34,965 nucleotides of DNA from Marivita sp. (lineage in GTDB: Bacteria > Pseudomonadota > Alphaproteobacteria > Rhodobacterales > Rhodobacteraceae), in assembly GCF_017643905.1 (NCBI RefSeq), contig NZ_JAEPMO010000027.1, forward strand, positions 1-34,965. The letters are read 5' to 3'. Shown here in pieces: positions 25,497 to 33,675 of the stretch. Below the pieces are notes generated by a model, which had not been told where the DNA came from, made no database searches, and was given only the letters and a program-made list of their open reading frames with translations. Made by a program: the position numbers and the translations under genes. How positions within the stretch are numbered: position 1 is the stretch's first letter; each line of letters begins with the position of its first letter.

Positions 25497-25536
25497 GTGG
25501 CGCTTCGCCACATGTGGTCCCGCCTCCTCGTGCGGG
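25497..25536 (-). other. Two intercistronic hairpins before dctP
   Basis: GTGGCG/CGCCAC (25497-25502 and 25506-25511, loop CTT) and CCCGC/GCGGG (25519-25523 and 25532-25536) lie between the lyase stop and the dctP ribosome site. Neither has a T-run. They may mark an mRNA processing or stability boundary that raises receptor output over the upstream enzymes. Confidence 0.5.
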
Positions 25537-25545
25537 GGCTTGGTT

Positions 25546-26499
25546 TCAGGCCGCCTGCGCGCGCCAGTTCATGCTCTTCGGCGGCCCCGCCTGTGCCAGT
25601 GCGCCGTGAAGCGTTTCGTCTGGCATCGCTTGGGTCAGAAGGTCGCGCGTCGCGACGATCTGCTCGACATCGATGCCGGTGACGAAACCCTTGGTCTCCA
25701 CCAGGTAGACCAGGTCTTCGAGAACGACGTTCCCGGTTGCTCCGGGTGCGAACGGACAGCCACCAAGCCCTGCCAGTGAGGCGTCGAAGACGCGACAGCC
25801 GGAATCCAGAGCCGCGGAAGCGTTGGCGATGCCCATTCCACGGGTGTCGTGCAGGTGAATGACGTACGGCAGGTCACCGAGGCGCTTCTCCATGCGCGCG
25901 CAGAGGGATGCGATCTGACGAGGGCCTGCGTAACCAACGGTATCCGCCAGCCCGACCATATCGACGCCTGCTTCGAAGCAGCGATCAACCATCCGCATCA
26001 CGTCGTCTTCGGGAACGTCGCCAGAAAGGGAGCACCCGAAGGCCATCGCGATGCCCGCGTTGATGATCGTATTCTTGCCCGCCTCGTCGCGGAGCTTCAC
26101 CACATTGGCGATCTCCGCGAGACTCTGCTCCTGCGTGCGGCGAACATTGGCCTCGTTGTGCGCCTGACTGGCGGAGACGACGACGGTGATCTCTCCGACC
26201 GCCGTGGCCAACGCATCGGTTGCGCCACGCTGGTTCAGTGCAAGGGCGATGCCGTGGGCCTCTTCGTGCGCATCGACGGCGGCGATCACATCCCGCACAT
26301 CGGCAAAACGTGGTACCTTGTCCGCCGGTAGAAACGAGCCGACTTCGAAATATCGTATGCCAGCGGCGTATTCGCGATTCACCCATTCGACCTTTTGCGC
26401 CGTGCTGGGCCAGGACTTCGTGAGCTGAAGCCCATCGCGTAGACCGACCTCGCGTAGTGCGATGCGATCCTGGGGATAGGTCTTGTAGATATCCGCCAT
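25546..26499 (-). CDS. Hydroxymethylglutaryl-CoA lyase-like enzyme
   Basis: 317 residues, a TIM-barrel of the HMG-CoA lyase/DRE-metallolyase group. Catalytic features: R21-D22 in EVGLRDGLQ, metal-binding H215 and H217 in VIHLHDTRGMG, and the C248 signature loop GLGGCPFAPGATGN. HMG-CoA lyase yields acetyl-CoA and acetoacetate. Several family positions differ from the classical enzyme, for example VGSFLPADKVPRF where bacterial HMG-CoA lyases read TSFVSPKxVP-like text, so a related 3-hydroxyacyl-CoA is possible. It lies 2 bp from the CoA-transferase gene. Acetoacetate produced here would meet the AacS encoded in the same unit. Confidence 0.85.
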   Translation of the reverse strand: MADIYKTYPQDRIALREVGLRDGLQLTKSWPSTAQKVEWVNREYAAGIRYFEVGSFLPADKVPRFADVRDVIAAVDAHEEAHGIALALNQRGATDALATAVGEITVVVSASQAHNEANVRRTQEQSLAEIANVVKLRDEAGKNTIINAGIAMAFGCSLSGDVPEDDVMRMVDRCFEAGVDMVGLADTVGYAGPRQIASLCARMEKRLGDLPYVIHLHDTRGMGIANASAALDSGCRVFDASLAGLGGCPFAPGATGNVVLEDLVYLVETKGFVTGIDVEQIVATRDLLTQAMPDETLHGALAQAGPPKSMNWRAQAA

Positions 26500-26501
26500 G
26501 A

Positions 26502-27650
26502 CTACTCTGCCGCCTCCACATTGAGACTTCCGAGGATCTCGGCATTGTGCTGACCGATCCCAGGGATATCGACGCTCTCCGAGACGATCGCGCGGCCATT
26601 CATCTCGACCGGCAGTGCTGGCGCGCGGAAATCTTTCTTTTCGGCGTAGTGCGAGGTGAATAGGCCGCCGGGCCGGTTCACATGGGGGTCCTCGTACATC
26701 TCGGCTGGCCGCGCGACCGGCGCGAACAGGAGATCGTTTTCTTCCATGATCTGCAGCATCTCGTCGTACGGACGACTCGCCACGACCTCGGCAATCAGGG
26801 GCAGCGTCCAGTCGCGCGCGGCGATCTGATCGAGCCGCGATTGCAGACGCGGGTCATCGAGCAGATGGTCGAGTCCGAGCCCTTTGCACAGCTTCTCCCA
26901 TTGCCCATCCGTGGCGGCACCGACAAAGATCTGGCGGCCGTCGCTTGTCGGGAAAAGATCGTAGACCGGCCAGGAGAATACGCGTTCCGGCATCGGCGGC
27001 GACTCGGTACCTTCGATGTCGAACTGCACCATGTGTTGTGCGACGAGCAGCAGGCAGTTCTCAAAGAGCCCGGACCGGATGGCCGCGCCCTCACCTGTAT
27101 TGCTCCTCTGGATCAGTGCGGCGAGTACGCCGTAGGCGGCAAACAAGCCCCCCATGATGTCGTTGGCCGAAGAGCCGATCCGCAGCGGTCGACCAGTCGG
27201 CCCCGTCATGTAGGCCATGCCGGTCATCATCTGCACGACTTCATCCATCGCAGCGCGATGCTCATAGGGCCCCTTGAGGAAACCCTTGCATGAGGCGACG
27301 ATCAGCGACGGATTGGTTTCGCGGAGCTGGTCGGGCGCCAGGCCCATCTTGGCAAGGGTCTCGTCGCGGAAATTCTCGACAAAGACATCCGCCGTCTTCA
27401 GTAGCGCGTGCAGCTTGGCGAGATCGTCCTTGTCCTTGATGTTGAGGGTGACGGATTTCTTACCGCGGTTGAAGGTCGGAAAAAAGCCGGCCCCCATCCC
27501 AGTCAGGTTTCGGGTCTTGTCGCCCTGCGGCGGTTCGATCTTGATAACCTCGGCGCCGAGAAAGCCGAGGAACATGCCCGTCGACGGCCCCATCACCATG
27601 TGGCTCATTTCGACCACGCGTACGCCCTCGAGCGGTAGTGCGTCTGCCAT
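26502..27650 (-). CDS. CaiB/BaiF family (type III) CoA-transferase
   Basis: 382 residues. The N-terminal LEGVRVVEMSHMVMGPSTG and NRGKKSVTLNIKDKDD segments are standard for the family. These enzymes move CoA between acids through an aspartyl-CoA intermediate. At the place where that aspartate is expected, after GEGAA, the protein reads IRSGLFEN, giving R192 in place of Asp in my by-eye alignment. It likely activates the transported acid before cleavage by the neighbouring lyase. It is first in the leftward unit divergent from the LysR gene. If the Asp is really missing, catalysis may differ. Confidence 0.88.
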   Translation of the reverse strand: MADALPLEGVRVVEMSHMVMGPSTGMFLGFLGAEVIKIEPPQGDKTRNLTGMGAGFFPTFNRGKKSVTLNIKDKDDLAKLHALLKTADVFVENFRDETLAKMGLAPDQLRETNPSLIVASCKGFLKGPYEHRAAMDEVVQMMTGMAYMTGPTGRPLRIGSSANDIMGGLFAAYGVLAALIQRSNTGEGAAIRSGLFENCLLLVAQHMVQFDIEGTESPPMPERVFSWPVYDLFPTSDGRQIFVGAATDGQWEKLCKGLGLDHLLDDPRLQSRLDQIAARDWTLPLIAEVVASRPYDEMLQIMEENDLLFAPVARPAEMYEDPHVNRPGGLFTSHYAEKKDFRAPALPVEMNGRAIVSESVDIPGIGQHNAEILGSLNVEAAE

Positions 27651-27716
27651 CGGGTCCTCCCATTGATCTCGTGTCGTGGGAGTTATGCCGAATCTTGAGC
27701 AGTCAGAAAATAATAT

Positions 27717-27727
27717 CCTTTCGAAGG
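27717..27727. promoter_or_regulatory. Partial dyad in the LysR/CoA-transferase divergent promoter
   Basis: CCTTTCGAAGG has arms CCTT and AAGG around TCG and lies in an AT-richer stretch 27 bp before the LysR start. LysR proteins usually bind a dyad in exactly this kind of divergent space. The match is short, so the call is tentative. Confidence 0.3.
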
Positions 27728-27754
27728 TATCGTTCTTGGTTTTAGAATGCTGCT

Positions 27755-28687
27755 ATGGATACAAGACAGCTCAGGTACTTCGTCGCCGTCTGCGAGTTCC
27801 GGAACCTCTCGCACGCGGCCGATCACTGTAACACTGCCGCCTCGGCCCTGAGTCACCACATCGCCAGTCTCGAAGCAGAGCTAGAGACCAAGCTTTTTTT
27901 GCGAAAGCCAAGGGGCATGGAGCCGACGGCCGCCGGGTTGAAGCTGCTCACCCATGCGCAGTTCATCCTCTCGGCCTTTGAGACTGCCGCGTCCGAGATC
28001 AAGCATGGTCAGGCGGAGATCTCGGGCAATATCGCGATAGGCATGCCCTTCTCCGTGATCAAGGTGATCGGCGGCGCTCTCATGCGCCGCGTCATCGAGG
28101 ACTTTCCGCGCGTTCGTCTCCTGATTCGAGAAGGCCTCTCCGGCGTGACCTATAGCTCTCTGAGAACCGGCGAGATCGAGGCTGCACTCATCTTCAACCC
28201 ACCTCCCGACTCACAAACATTGCGGACGCCGCTTCTCGAGGAAGAGCTGTTCTGCATCGGGGACCCGAAGATCGTCGGCGACAGTAGCGAGCCAATTCGC
28301 CTCGAAGATATGGCCGAACTTCCCGTCGCACTTCTTCAAAGCGGATCGCTTTCGAGGGCTCTGGTAGATCGTCCGGCTGAACTGGCAAAGCTCGAGGCGC
28401 AGGCCCAGATTCAACTGGCGTCCATCGCGGGAACGTTGAGCGCGCTCAAGGAGGGTCTAGCCTGCACCCTGGCGCCGAAAGTCCTCGTCAGCGAAGAACT
28501 CAGAAGCGGCGAACTCGTCGCCCGTCCCGTGACCGATCCAAGGCCCGTCCGAACACTGCACCTCGTGTCAGCGCTCGACGCTCGCCCGACCTTCCTGCGA
28601 GAAAGCATTTTGAACTTGGTCGCAGAGTTGGTAGGCGCTGCCGTCCACGATGGGACCTGGGAAGGCGCTCGGCCTATCGAAGGCTGA
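27755..28687 (+). CDS. LysR family transcriptional regulator
   Basis: 310 residues. The N-terminal winged helix-turn-helix is evident in MDTRQLRYFVAVCEFRNL and SALSHHIASLEAELETKLF, followed by the two-lobe effector domain. It is divergent from the CoA-transferase/TRAP/fahA unit, which it probably activates in response to a pathway compound. Its last 14 bp overlap the convergent carbonic anhydrase gene, so it also touches the end of the hppD operon. It is nearest in type to LysR activators of carboxylic acid catabolism, but no specific name is justified. Confidence 0.93.
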   Translation: MDTRQLRYFVAVCEFRNLSHAADHCNTAASALSHHIASLEAELETKLFLRKPRGMEPTAAGLKLLTHAQFILSAFETAASEIKHGQAEISGNIAIGMPFSVIKVIGGALMRRVIEDFPRVRLLIREGLSGVTYSSLRTGEIEAALIFNPPPDSQTLRTPLLEEELFCIGDPKIVGDSSEPIRLEDMAELPVALLQSGSLSRALVDRPAELAKLEAQAQIQLASIAGTLSALKEGLACTLAPKVLVSEELRSGELVARPVTDPRPVRTLHLVSALDARPTFLRESILNLVAELVGAAVHDGTWEGARPIEG

Positions 28688-29198
28688 ACTCGGACCTAAA
28701 CCGCTTCAGGTTTGAAACGTAGTTGTCGGCAGACAGTTTCAACTGCGCCGCAGCATCTGCGTCCAGCGTGCGCACAGCCTTCGCTGGCGCTCCGACGATC
28801 AGACTGTTGTCGGGAAACTCCTTCCCTTCGGTGACCAGGGCATTCGCCCCGACGATACAATTCCGACCGATGCGCGCGTTGTTCAGTATCGTGGCACCCA
28901 TCCCGATGAGAGTGTTGTCGCCCACGGTGCAGCCATGCACGATCGCGCGGTGTCCGATCGTGACGTCGGACCCAATCGTGAGTGGTGAACCCGGATCCGA
29001 ATGAAGAAGCGCGCCTTCTTGGATATTGGTACGGTCGCCGACCACGATAGGCTCGTTGTCCCCGCGGATTGTTGCTGAAAACCAGACCCCGACGTCTCGA
29101 CCTAGAGTCACGTCACCGATCACGTAGGCGTTGGGGGCAATCCAGTGATCGGCCTCGCTAAAGTTGGGCTCGAGTTCGCCCAGTGCACAGATTGGCAT
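28674..29198 (-). CDS. Gamma-class carbonic anhydrase-like protein (left-handed beta helix)
   Basis: 174 residues made of hexapeptide repeats (for example IGDVTLGRDVGVW, VVGDRTNIQEGA, IGSDVTIGHRAIVHG). Zinc-ligand histidines are at H66, H83 and H88, as expected in the gamma-carbonic anhydrase group. Members hydrate CO2 or serve as unidentified metal acyl enzymes. It is the last gene of the leftward hppD unit, 11 bp after the GST gene. Decarboxylation by HppD releases CO2, so an accessory role is possible; this is inference. Confidence 0.88.
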   Translation of the reverse strand: MPICALGELEPNFSEADHWIAPNAYVIGDVTLGRDVGVWFSATIRGDNEPIVVGDRTNIQEGALLHSDPGSPLTIGSDVTIGHRAIVHGCTVGDNTLIGMGATILNNARIGRNCIVGANALVTEGKEFPDNSLIVGAPAKAVRTLDADAAAQLKLSADNYVSNLKRFRSEFSLR

Positions 29199-29209
29199 TA
29201 TTCAACTCC

Positions 29210-29884
29210 TCAGATTGGTTCTTGCCATTCGGGGCCGTCGCGAAGGTGCTTCGCGAACTCTGGCATCCGAAGACAGCGATGGAAGATCCGGCTCACTCGC
29301 GGCAGACCGCGCAGATCCATTCCCCAGCGCCAGGCCGCGTTGGCATGGGGTGCGAAAACGCAATCTGCGAGCGTAGGTTCATCGCCGTGGCAGAAATCGC
29401 CCGTAGCAGGGTCGTGAAGCGATGCCTCGAATTGGCTCAGGCTTGTGCTGTACTGCTCCATGAGCCAGGTGCGTCGCGCGTCCGGGCCGAACCGTTTCTG
29501 AATGTCGCGCAGGACGCAGAGGTTGGTGAGCGGGCCGGATGCGGTTGCGATCGACTGAGCCAACCTCCGAACGCGGCTCCGGGCGACCGGCTCGACTGGA
29601 ATAATCTGCCTGCCACCTCGTGTTTCGTCGACATATTCTAGGATCGCCAGTGACTGGCGCAATAAGAGCCCGTCAATGCGAAGCACAGGTACAAAGCCTT
29701 GAGGACTGTTAACCCGAAACGTGGCAGCGTTCCGGGCGCCCATGCGGATGTCGATCGGCTCGATTTCATAATCGACGCCTTTCAGCGCAAGGCCGATGCG
29801 AACGCGTTGGCATGAGGGCGCACGCGGATAGTCGTAAAGCAGAACCTGGTCCGCGTTACTTTCCAGAGGATTAGGTTCAGCCAT
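29210..29884 (-). CDS. Second zeta-like glutathione S-transferase (maleylacetoacetate isomerase paralogue)
   Basis: 224 residues from the ATG at 29884; a TTG three codons earlier is less likely. It overlaps the maiA stop by 8 bp. Thioredoxin-like and helical GST domains are clear, with the family text GFVPVLRIDGLLLRQSLAILEYVDE. The catalytic N-terminal motif is altered: where maiA reads SSASYR this protein has APSCQR (A22, P23, S24, C25). It may have another substrate, or use S24 or C25 as the active residue. It could have arisen by duplication and divergence within the operon. Confidence 0.85.
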   Translation of the reverse strand: MAEPNPLESNADQVLLYDYPRAPSCQRVRIGLALKGVDYEIEPIDIRMGARNAATFRVNSPQGFVPVLRIDGLLLRQSLAILEYVDETRGGRQIIPVEPVARSRVRRLAQSIATASGPLTNLCVLRDIQKRFGPDARRTWLMEQYSTSLSQFEASLHDPATGDFCHGDEPTLADCVFAPHANAAWRWGMDLRGLPRVSRIFHRCLRMPEFAKHLRDGPEWQEPI

Positions 29885-30518
29885 TGGGCGCAAACTTGTC
29901 GGGATGGGACTCGTGGTATGCTGGCAATTCCGCGAACGCTTCGTCGATGGCCCGGCAATGCGGAAACGCCGCGAGATCTACCTCCCATCGCACCGCGTTG
30001 TAGAGTTGTGGCACAAGGCAGACATCTGCCACACCCGGCACACTTCCGGTGCAGAATCGCGTCCGAGGGGTGGCAGCGAGCACAGCCTCGAATGCCGTCA
30101 GGCCTCTGGATATGTGGTGCTGCACCCACTCCAGCTTCGCCTGCTCACCGCCAAGCGACGAAACACGATTCAGTGTCGTGAGGTTCCCGAGGGGATGTAT
30201 GTCCGCCGCAACGATGAGTGCGAGCGCGCGTTCCTTTGCCTTGATCGCTGGATCGTCGGCGAGAAGGCGGTGCCCGTCGCGGGTTTCGTCCAGGTATTCG
30301 ATGATGGCGAGAGATTGCGTCAGCCGCAGACCGTCGATATCGAGCACCGGTACGGCCGCCATAGGGTTTCGAGCAAGATGTTCGGGAAGTGCCTGTTCGC
30401 CGCCGGCGAGGTTTACTGGAACGCGCCGATAGACGATCTGCTTTAGTGAAAGCGCAAGCCGGACCCGGTAACTCGCCGACGAGCGCCAGTAGTCGAACAG
30501 TACGGTTTTACAGTTCAT
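29877..30518 (-). CDS. maiA: Maleylacetoacetate isomerase
   Basis: 213 residues, zeta-class GST. The catalytic serine motif is SSASYRVRLAL (S13, S14), and the later AAVPVLDIDGLRLTQSLAIIEYLDE segment fits. It isomerises maleylacetoacetate to fumarylacetoacetate with glutathione, joining homogentisate dioxygenase and fumarylacetoacetase. The start overlaps the Rieske stop by 11 bp, and the stop overlaps the next GST. The usual third-position cysteine of the SSC motif is A15. Confidence 0.93.
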   Translation of the reverse strand: MNCKTVLFDYWRSSASYRVRLALSLKQIVYRRVPVNLAGGEQALPEHLARNPMAAVPVLDIDGLRLTQSLAIIEYLDETRDGHRLLADDPAIKAKERALALIVAADIHPLGNLTTLNRVSSLGGEQAKLEWVQHHISRGLTAFEAVLAATPRTRFCTGSVPGVADVCLVPQLYNAVRWEVDLAAFPHCRAIDEAFAELPAYHESHPDKFAPNG

Positions 30519-30873
30519 CGATGATCACCTGTCCGCTCGCATTTTCACGGACGGGGATTGGATCGAGGGCGCAACCGGCACCGACCCCATCAATTCCTTC
30601 GCCGGTCGCGAGGTCGAAGCCTGCCTCATGGTTCGAACACCGCAGCACGCGTCCGTCCGAGGAAACGACCTTGCTGCTCCGATAATCGAGCGGCAGGAAC
30701 TGGTGCGGACAGGCATTCACGTAGGCCACCAGGCGACCATCGCTTCTGGCCAGCAAAATCGGAAACCCGTCAAGCTCGACGCCATGAGCGGCGCCCTCGA
30801 GCACGTCTGAAGACGCACAGATCGGCGTTCCCCCGGCCGGAGCCGAGGGGTAGGTTTTCCAGTTGGTGTTCAT
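30508..30873 (-). CDS. Rieske [2Fe-2S] ferredoxin-type protein
   Basis: 121 residues with a single Rieske domain. Cluster ligands are C55 and H57 in ACPHQFLP and C79 and H82 in CSNHEAGFD, spaced C-x-H ... C-x2-H as expected. It has no membrane anchor or signal peptide, so it is a soluble electron carrier. It sits between hmgA (10 bp upstream) and maiA, with which it overlaps. Neither HmgA nor HppD needs an external electron donor, so the partner is unclear; it may serve an unlinked oxygenase or a redox step not yet assigned. Confidence 0.9.
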   Translation of the reverse strand: MNTNWKTYPSAPAGGTPICASSDVLEGAAHGVELDGFPILLARSDGRLVAYVNACPHQFLPLDYRSSKVVSSDGRVLRCSNHEAGFDLATGEGIDGVGAGCALDPIPVRENASGQVIIDEL

Positions 30874-30883
30874 GTCGTTGTCG

Positions 30884-32254
30884 CTACTCGCCGTTCCAGA
30901 CGGGTCGCTTCGGGTCGAAATGGTTGCGAAGCGGCTTCCATACGTTCGGGTACTTCACCTGAAGTGTGTCGAGCCCAGCCGCGTATTTCGTCAATTGCTG
31001 CGGGAAACGCGTTTCGAACATGAACGCAATCGTATTGTCGAGTTTCTCCGGTTCGAGCTTCTTCAAGGACGCCGCGTAGAAGGCATCGGCGTCTGGACCG
31101 TGCGGCAGCATCATGTTGTGGATCGACATGCCGCCTGGCACGAAGCCTTCAGGCTTGGCGTCGTAGACACCTTCGATCAGCCCCATGAACTCGGACATGA
31201 TGTTCATGTGGTACCAAGGCGGGCGGAACGAGTCCTCGGCCACCAGCCAGCGCGGCGGGAAAATCACGAAGTCGATGTTGGCCGTCCCCGGCTCGCCCGA
31301 TGGCGCCGTGAGCACAGTGAAGATCGACGGATCCGCATGATCGTTCCGGATCGGCCCTACGGGCGAGTAGTGTCGAAGATTGTACTTGTAGGGCGCGTAG
31401 TTTCCGTGCCACGCCACCACGTCAAGCGGCGAATGGCCGATCTCGCACGTGTGGAACTGGCCGCACCACTTGACGGTGACACGATGGTTCGTGCCGTCCT
31501 TCTGCTCATAGGCAGCGACCGGCGACAGGAAATCGCGCGGGTTCGCCATGCAGTTGGCTCCGATCGGCCCACGCTCGGGCACAGTGAAGGCGCCGCCGTA
31601 GTTCTCGCAGATGTAGCCCCGCGCCTTGGCGTCGCCATTAAGCAAAACCTTGTACTTGAGGCCGCGCGGCAGCACGACGATCTCGCCAGGGGCAACGTCG
31701 ATCACGCCCATCTCGGTGAAGAAGCGCAGGCGCCCAACCTCGGGCACCACCAGCATCTCCCCGTCGGCGTTGTAGAACGCCTCGGTGTTCATGCTCTCCG
31801 ACACCGCATAGGTATGGATCGCGTAGCCCACCTGGGTCAGCACGTCACCGCCGGTTGCAATGGTGCGGATCCCGGTCAGCCAGGTGCCGGCGTCCGCAGG
31901 GATCGGTGCCGGGTCCCAACGCATCGGTGCGAGCGGCAGACCGCTTTCGTCGGCCGTTGGCGCGGAACGGAAGTGGGGCAACTCGATCCGCACCATGTCA
32001 GCGATGTGCTGCACCGTGGGACGCATGCGGTAGAGCCAAGTCCGTTCGTTCGAGGCGCGTGGTGCGGTGAACGGAGTGCCAGACAGCTGCTCGGCGTAGA
32101 GCCCATAGGGACAACGCTGAGGGCTGTTCTGCCCAATCGGCAGCGCGCCTTCCTCTGCCTCGGTTTCGAAGTCGTTGCCGAAACCCGGCATGTAGCCTTC
32201 GTTATATTTCGCCCGGCTCTTCGCGACGATAAAATCGCTGTGTGGCTTGTTCAT
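30884..32254 (-). CDS. hmgA: Homogentisate 1,2-dioxygenase
   Basis: 456 residues, complete and typical. It starts with [12 protein letters not shown]-like text (22-33). The iron ligands are H349 and E355 in [14 protein letters not shown] and H385 in [12 protein letters not shown]. It opens the homogentisate ring with O2 to give maleylacetoacetate. It lies 3 bp after hppD and is followed by the Rieske gene. The strand and tight spacing mark it as the second gene of the leftward tyrosine-catabolic operon. Confidence 0.97.
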   Translation of the reverse strand: MNKPHSDFIVAKSRAKYNEGYMPGFGNDFETEAEEGALPIGQNSPQRCPYGLYAEQLSGTPFTAPRASNERTWLYRMRPTVQHIADMVRIELPHFRSAPTADESGLPLAPMRWDPAPIPADAGTWLTGIRTIATGGDVLTQVGYAIHTYAVSESMNTEAFYNADGEMLVVPEVGRLRFFTEMGVIDVAPGEIVVLPRGLKYKVLLNGDAKARGYICENYGGAFTVPERGPIGANCMANPRDFLSPVAAYEQKDGTNHRVTVKWCGQFHTCEIGHSPLDVVAWHGNYAPYKYNLRHYSPVGPIRNDHADPSIFTVLTAPSGEPGTANIDFVIFPPRWLVAEDSFRPPWYHMNIMSEFMGLIEGVYDAKPEGFVPGGMSIHNMMLPHGPDADAFYAASLKKLEPEKLDNTIAFMFETRFPQQLTKYAAGLDTLQVKYPNVWKPLRNHFDPKRPVWNGE

Positions 32255-32257
32255 GGA

Positions 32258-33364
32258 TCAGCTCTCCGCCTTCAGGACGCCGCGCTGGATCTGGTCTTCT
32301 TCGATCGACTCGAAGAGCGCCTTGAAGTTTCCCTCGCCAAAGCCGTCGTCGCCCTTGCGCTGGATGAACTCGAAGAAAATCGGGCCGATCACAGTCTTCG
32401 AGAAAATCTGCAAGAGTATCCGGGTGACGCCACCATCGACCACCCCTTCGCCATCGATCAGGATGCCGTGCTTCATCATCCGGTCGAGCGGCTCTTCATG
32501 GCCTCGAACGCGGCGGTGCGACATCTGGTAGTACGTCGCAGGCGGCGCCGGCATGAAGTCGATGCCGTTCCCGGCGATCTCATCGACCGATCCGTAAATG
32601 TCCTCGGTCGCCACGGCGATGTGCTGGATGCCCTCGCCCTTGTACTGCTTGAGGTATTCTTCAATCTGGCTGTTGTCGTCCGCGCTCTCGTTGATCGGGA
32701 TCCGGATCTTGCCATCGGGTGATGTCAGCGCGCGGGAGTAGAGGCCAGTCTGCTTGCCCTTGATGTCGAAAAAGCGGATTTCGCGGAAATTGAACGCCTT
32801 CGAGTAGAAGTCGTACCAAGTCGACATGTTGCCGCGCTGAACGTTGTGCGTCAGGTGGTCGAGGTAGTAAAAGCCGGCGCCTTTGGGTTTGGGATTGGTC
32901 TCGCCGAGCCATTCGAATTCGCGCTCGTAGCACGACCCGTCCTCGCCGTAGGTATCGACGAAGTACAGTAGCGATCCGCCGATCCCGACAACCGCCGGCA
33001 CATCGAGTGTCTTGTCATCTCCGGTATACTCCTCCGCACCATAGTCGAGCGCGCATTTGAGTGCGTGTTGTGCATCGACCACCCGCCAAGCCATAGCCGG
33101 CGCGCAAGGGCCATGCTCTTCGACAAAGCGCGCAGCGTGGGTTCCCGGCTCCCGGTTGACGATGTAGTTGATGTCGCCTTGCCGATAGAGCGAGATGTCG
33201 CGACTCTTGTGCCGGGCCACTTCAACGTAGCCCATCTTCTCGAAAAGTGCCTCCAGCTCGCCGGTTTCGGGATGTGCGAACTCGACGAATTCAAAGCCGT
33301 CGGTGCCGGCGACGTTCAGCTTGTCGATCTTCGCCTTGGGTGCGTCGTGCGGAAAGGGACCCAT
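32258..33364 (-). CDS. hppD: 4-hydroxyphenylpyruvate dioxygenase
   Basis: 368 residues from the ATG at 33364, which has AGGAGG 7 nt upstream; the frame stays open to 33445 without a ribosome site. Two vicinal-oxygen-chelate domains are present. The iron ligands are H170 (LDHLTHN), H248 (GIQHIAVAT) and E332 (IFFEFIQRKGDDGFGEGNFKAL region). It converts 4-hydroxyphenylpyruvate to homogentisate, releasing CO2. It is first in the operon. No aminotransferase or phenylalanine hydroxylase is in the window, so tyrosine deamination must be encoded elsewhere. Confidence 0.97.
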   Translation of the reverse strand: MGPFPHDAPKAKIDKLNVAGTDGFEFVEFAHPETGELEALFEKMGYVEVARHKSRDISLYRQGDINYIVNREPGTHAARFVEEHGPCAPAMAWRVVDAQHALKCALDYGAEEYTGDDKTLDVPAVVGIGGSLLYFVDTYGEDGSCYEREFEWLGETNPKPKGAGFYYLDHLTHNVQRGNMSTWYDFYSKAFNFREIRFFDIKGKQTGLYSRALTSPDGKIRIPINESADDNSQIEEYLKQYKGEGIQHIAVATEDIYGSVDEIAGNGIDFMPAPPATYYQMSHRRVRGHEEPLDRMMKHGILIDGEGVVDGGVTRILLQIFSKTVIGPIFFEFIQRKGDDGFGEGNFKALFESIEEDQIQRGVLKAES

Positions 33365-33675
33365 AATTTCCTCCTGGCATTCATGACGTGGCTTTCGTGC
33401 CCTCCACGCCAATCTCGCGTCTCCCCGGCCCGCGGGGGTCTGCATGCTGAATAGCAGCTACCAAGCATTCGGAAAATTACAGTGTTTCTAACGCTGCATT
33501 CTGGAATCGTGAACCCTGAGCTCGCGACCGGCCTTGCGACCAAGAATATGAGGCTCACCGCCGCCGACGTATTCGACCGCGACCCGGAAGTCTTTTTGCG
33601 GATGGGCAGCTTCAAACTGGTTCGCAGTCGAGTGACGGAATCTGTGGAGGCGGGGGCATTTAGGTTCGCGCGATG
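33365..33675. other. Intergenic space upstream of hppD
   Basis: This should contain the hppD promoter. No regulator gene is seen beside it. A 77-codon frame on the + strand (33482-33715) with VFDRDPEVFLRMG text is not recognised and runs into the o-spanin gene, so it is not called. Short dyads such as ATTCTGGAAT near 33500 are too weak to name. It marks the change from the catabolic island to phage-derived DNA. Confidence 0.45.

Noticed and set aside
30863-32722. 619-codon frame on the plus strand
   Set aside because: Antisense shadow of hmgA and hppD; composition is R/H/V-rich and unlike a real protein.
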